Assembly (NCBI GenBank): GCA_038852315.1
Contig: JAWCKF010000006.1
Span: 1 to 64,000 of the forward strand
DNA from: COMBO-56-21 sp038852315
GTDB taxonomy: Archaea; Thermoplasmatota; Thermoplasmata; UBA10834
Direction of reading: 5' to 3'
DNA length: 64,000 nt
Part shown: piece by piece, positions 61,353 through 64,000 of the stretch
How positions within the stretch are numbered: position 1 is the first letter of the stretch
Layout: each line of letters opens with the position of its first letter
Made by a program: the position numbers and the translations under genes
The notes under the pieces: generated by a model
What the model saw: only the letters and a program-made list of their open reading frames with translations
Database searches by the model: none
What the model was told of the DNA's origin: nothing

Positions 61353-64000
61353 ACGTCACTGGCGTCACCAAGCGCATAGCAGCCATCAAGTTCGCGCAGC
61401 TGTCGCCGGACGAGATCCGCAAGATGAGCGCGACGAAGATAATCACGGCCGACACGTACGACGACGATGGTTTCCCGATAGACATGGGCCTCATGGATCC
61501 CCACCTGGGAGTCATCGAGCCAGGCCTCAGGTGCAAGACATGCGGGAAGAAGGTCGACGAGTGCCCGGGACACTTCGGTCACATCGACCTCGCGATGCCC
61601 GTCATCCATGTCGGGTACGTGAAGGAGATCAAGAAGCTGCTCCAGTCCACCTGCAGGTCGTGTGGGAGGCTGCTGCTCACCGGTGAGCAGGCGGCCGAGT
61701 ACCGGAGGCAGCGGGACAGGATGGAGGAGCTCGGCGGGGACACGCTCGACACGGGCGCGATATCCAAGGAGACCGCCAAGGACGCCGCATCGAGGACCAC
61801 ATGCCCACACTGCGGCGCTGTCCAGCTGAAGATCACGCTCGACAAGCCCACGACATTCAGGGAGGAGGGCCACAAGCTCACGCCGAAGGAGGTGCGCGAG
61901 AGGCTCGAGCGCATACCTGACGAGGACCTAGTTGCGCTGGGCATAGACCCGACCGTGTGCAGGCCGGAGTGGATGGTCCTGACGGCGCTGCCGGTGCCCC
62001 CCGTCACCGTCCGCCCCTCCATCACGCTCGATTCGGGCGACAGGTCCGAGGACGACGTCACGCACAAGCTCGTGGACGTCCTCAGGATAAATCAGAGGCT
62101 CAGGGAGAACAGGGATGCGGGCGCACCGCAGCTGATAGTCGAGGACCTCTGGGAGCTGCTGCAGTACCATGTCACCACTTACTTCGACAACCAGACCTCG
62201 GGCATACCACCCGCGAGGCACAGGTCCGGCCGCCCGCTCAAGACTCTCGTCCAGAGGCTGAAGGGCAAGGAGGGCAGGTTCAGGTCGAACCTGTCCGGGA
62301 AGCGCGTGAACTTCTCCGCACGCACGGTCATATCGCCGGACCCGATGCTGTCCATAAACGAGGTGGGCGTGCCCATCGAGGCTGCGAGGGAGCTCACGGT
62401 CCCGATACACGTGACCGAGCGGAACATAGAGAAGGCGAAGGAGATGTGCAGGCGTGGGCCGAACCCGCCCGGGCCTGACTACAAGCCGGGTGTGAACTAC
62501 GTCATAAGGTCCGACGGCCGCAGGATCAAGGTGACGGAGAAGAACGCGGAGACGGTCGCGGAGACCATAGAGCCTGGCTATGTCGTCGAGAGGCACCTGA
62601 TCGACGGTGACATAGTGCTGTTCAACAGGCAGCCGTCGCTGCACAGGATGTCCATCATGGCGCACGAGGTGCGCGTGATGCCCTCGAAGACCTTCAGGTT
62701 CAACCTCTGCGTCTGTCCGCCGTACAACGCGGACTTCGACGGGGACGAGATGAACCTCCACGTCCTTCAGAGCGAGGAGGCCAGGGCAGAGGCCAAGGTG
62801 CTCATGCGCGTGCAGGAGCACATACTGTCGCCCAGGTTCGGCGGCCCCGTCATAGGTGGCATACACGACCACATCACCGGCTCGTTCCTGCTTACGCACA
62901 AGGATTCGAAGTTCACGAAGGAGGAGACCCTCAAGATCATGGAGAAGATACCGCACGTGACGCTGCCGAAGCCGAAGGTAGAGGACGGCGCGGAGTACTG
63001 GACGGGAAAGCAGCTCTTCAGCCTGATACTGCCGCCCGACCTCCACATGACATTCAAGTCGTCCATATGCCAGAAGTGCGAGCAGTGCAAGAAGGAGAAG
63101 TGCGAGCACGACGCCTATGTCATCATCAGGCGCGGTAAGCTCCTGATGGGCACGATCGACGAGAAGGCGATAGGGGCGTTCAAGGGCAGGATCGTCGACA
63201 AGCTCTCCAGGGACTACGGGCCCGACAAGGCCAGGGAGTTCATAGACAGCGCGACGAAGCTCGCCATAGGGGCCATAATGGTGCGCGGGTTCACCACCGG
63301 CATAGATGACGAGGACATCCCCGACCAGGCGAAGCGCGAGATAGAGGATGCGATGAACCAGGCGAGGCTGAAGGTCGAGGAGCACATCAACGCGTACAGG
63401 CGCGGGGAGCTCGAGCAGATGCCTGGACGGTCGCTCGAGGAGACCCTCGAGGTCGAGATCATGAAGGTCCTGGGCAAGGCGAGGGACACCGCGGGACAGA
63501 TAGCCGGGAGGCACCTTGGGCTCGAGAACTCGGCTGTCATAATGGCAAGGTGCGGCGCGAGGGGCTCGATGCTCAATCTGTCCCAGATGGCCGGTGCGAT
63601 AGGCCAGCAGGCTGTCAGGGGAGAGCGTCTCTCCAGAGGCTACTGGAACCGGACGCTGCCGCACTTCAAGAAGGGCGACCTCGGCTCGGAGGCGCGCGGC
63701 TTCATCAAGAACAGCTACAAGAGCGGGCTCACGCCGACCGAGTACTTCTTCCACTCCATGGGCGGCAGGGAGGGTCTGGTTGACACGGCGGTCAGGACGT
63801 CGAGGTCCGGGTACATGCAGCGCCGGCTGATAAACGCGCTCGAGGACCTGAAGGTCATGCAGGACGGCTCTGTCAGGAACACCGCGGGCACGATCATACA
63901 GTTCCGCTACGGCGAGGACGGCATCGACCCGTGCAGGAGCGTCCAGGGAGATCCTGTGGACGTCGACGACATCATCCTCACGGTCCTGGGCGACCAGGGT
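61349..64000 (+). CDS. rpoA1: DNA-directed RNA polymerase subunit A' (partial, runs off window)
   Basis: The ATG at 61349 overlaps the rpoB stop (ATGA) and 884 codons stay open to the window edge; the full subunit is usually 870-900 residues, so little is missing. Zinc ribbons CKTCG..CPGHFGHID and CRSCG..CPHCG lie near residues 58-160. RFRSNLSGKRVNFSARTVI, near 310, is conserved. The catalytic Mg2+ loop NADFDGDE is at 62726-62749 (residue 460). FNRQPSLHRMSIM precedes it. It forms the larger part of the polymerase active centre with RpoA''. Confidence 0.97.
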   Translation, partial: MNVTGVTKRIAAIKFAQLSPDEIRKMSATKIITADTYDDDGFPIDMGLMDPHLGVIEPGLRCKTCGKKVDECPGHFGHIDLAMPVIHVGYVKEIKKLLQSTCRSCGRLLLTGEQAAEYRRQRDRMEELGGDTLDTGAISKETAKDAASRTTCPHCGAVQLKITLDKPTTFREEGHKLTPKEVRERLERIPDEDLVALGIDPTVCRPEWMVLTALPVPPVTVRPSITLDSGDRSEDDVTHKLVDVLRINQRLRENRDAGAPQLIVEDLWELLQYHVTTYFDNQTSGIPPARHRSGRPLKTLVQRLKGKEGRFRSNLSGKRVNFSARTVISPDPMLSINEVGVPIEAARELTVPIHVTERNIEKAKEMCRRGPNPPGPDYKPGVNYVIRSDGRRIKVTEKNAETVAETIEPGYVVERHLIDGDIVLFNRQPSLHRMSIMAHEVRVMPSKTFRFNLCVCPPYNADFDGDEMNLHVLQSEEARAEAKVLMRVQEHILSPRFGGPVIGGIHDHITGSFLLTHKDSKFTKEETLKIMEKIPHVTLPKPKVEDGAEYWTGKQLFSLILPPDLHMTFKSSICQKCEQCKKEKCEHDAYVIIRRGKLLMGTIDEKAIGAFKGRIVDKLSRDYGPDKAREFIDSATKLAIGAIMVRGFTTGIDDEDIPDQAKREIEDAMNQARLKVEEHINAYRRGELEQMPGRSLEETLEVEIMKVLGKARDTAGQIAGRHLGLENSAVIMARCGARGSMLNLSQMAGAIGQQAVRGERLSRGYWNRTLPHFKKGDLGSEARGFIKNSYKSGLTPTEYFFHSMGGREGLVDTAVRTSRSGYMQRRLINALEDLKVMQDGSVRNTAGTIIQFRYGEDGIDPCRSVQGDPVDVDDIILTVLGDQG

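Overview
The window is 64 kb of GC-rich chromosome from a euryarchaeon-like archaeon. The evidence is RNA polymerase subunits H, B and A', TBP, Orc1/Cdc6, PriL, Spt5 and SecE, ribosomal stalk proteins P0 and P1/L12, aEF1-beta, Fap7-type adenylate kinase, archaetidylinositol-phosphate-type synthase, tandem ftsZ and TATA-box promoters, many giving leaderless starts. An unsplit rpoB and DUF835 and DUF998 proteins suggest the phylum Thermoplasmatota. That placement is an inference; no 16S gene is present.

Layout. 1-11 kb: RtcA-like cyclase, transporters (MFS, Ca2+/cation exchanger-like, CPA2 antiporter), ornithine aminotransferase, a PPC-domain protein and an overlapping agmatine deiminase/N-carbamoylputrescine amidase pair. 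11-24 kb: tRNA-Gly(CCC), small regulators, a divergent IleRS, AsnRS, two large secreted PKD proteins, and a gcvT-M42-M20 operon. 24-31 kb: a DUF835 protein, Orc1/Cdc6, secreted proteins of unknown role, and the L1-P0-P1 ribosomal genes, flanked by two related DUF4367-like membrane proteins. 31.5-37 kb: a CoA-disulfide reductase-like flavoprotein, L11, Spt5 with an unusual N-terminal domain, SecE and two tandem FtsZ genes. 37-45 kb: acylphosphatase, MFS, a TatD-like hydrolase, TBP and two secreted proteases (C11 and M6). 45-50 kb: a double ribbon-helix-helix regulator followed by a third FtsZ, then TrmJ, TruA, Fap7, a CDP-alcohol phosphatidyltransferase and PriL. 50-57 kb: radical SAM protein, AstE/AspA-like hydrolase, malic enzyme, aEF1-beta, a Zn-ribbon protein and flavodoxin. 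57-64 kb: a tRNA-Lys(UUU) gene that appears split by two non-canonical introns, then rpoH-rpoB-rpoA'.

Most notable observations: (1) the three-exon tRNA-Lys, with a clean bulge-helix-bulge motif in the D-loop and a near-canonical one in the T-loop; (2) three FtsZ homologues within 12 kb, one downstream of a tandem RHH protein whose promoter carries a perfect palindrome at the predicted start of transcription; (3) three genes whose conserved reading frame begins before any ATG/GTG/TTG, best explained by CTG or ACG starts, two of them after TAGGGGAG; (4) an Spt5 fused to an N-terminal beta-rich domain; (5) an RtcA with Tyr in place of the catalytic His; (6) an IleRS with altered KMSKS and editing-site motifs; (7) the L11-L1 junction broken by an insertion, with paralogues flanking the displaced ribosomal block.

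All functional calls come from reading sequence and recalled family motifs. No database search or folding program was run.
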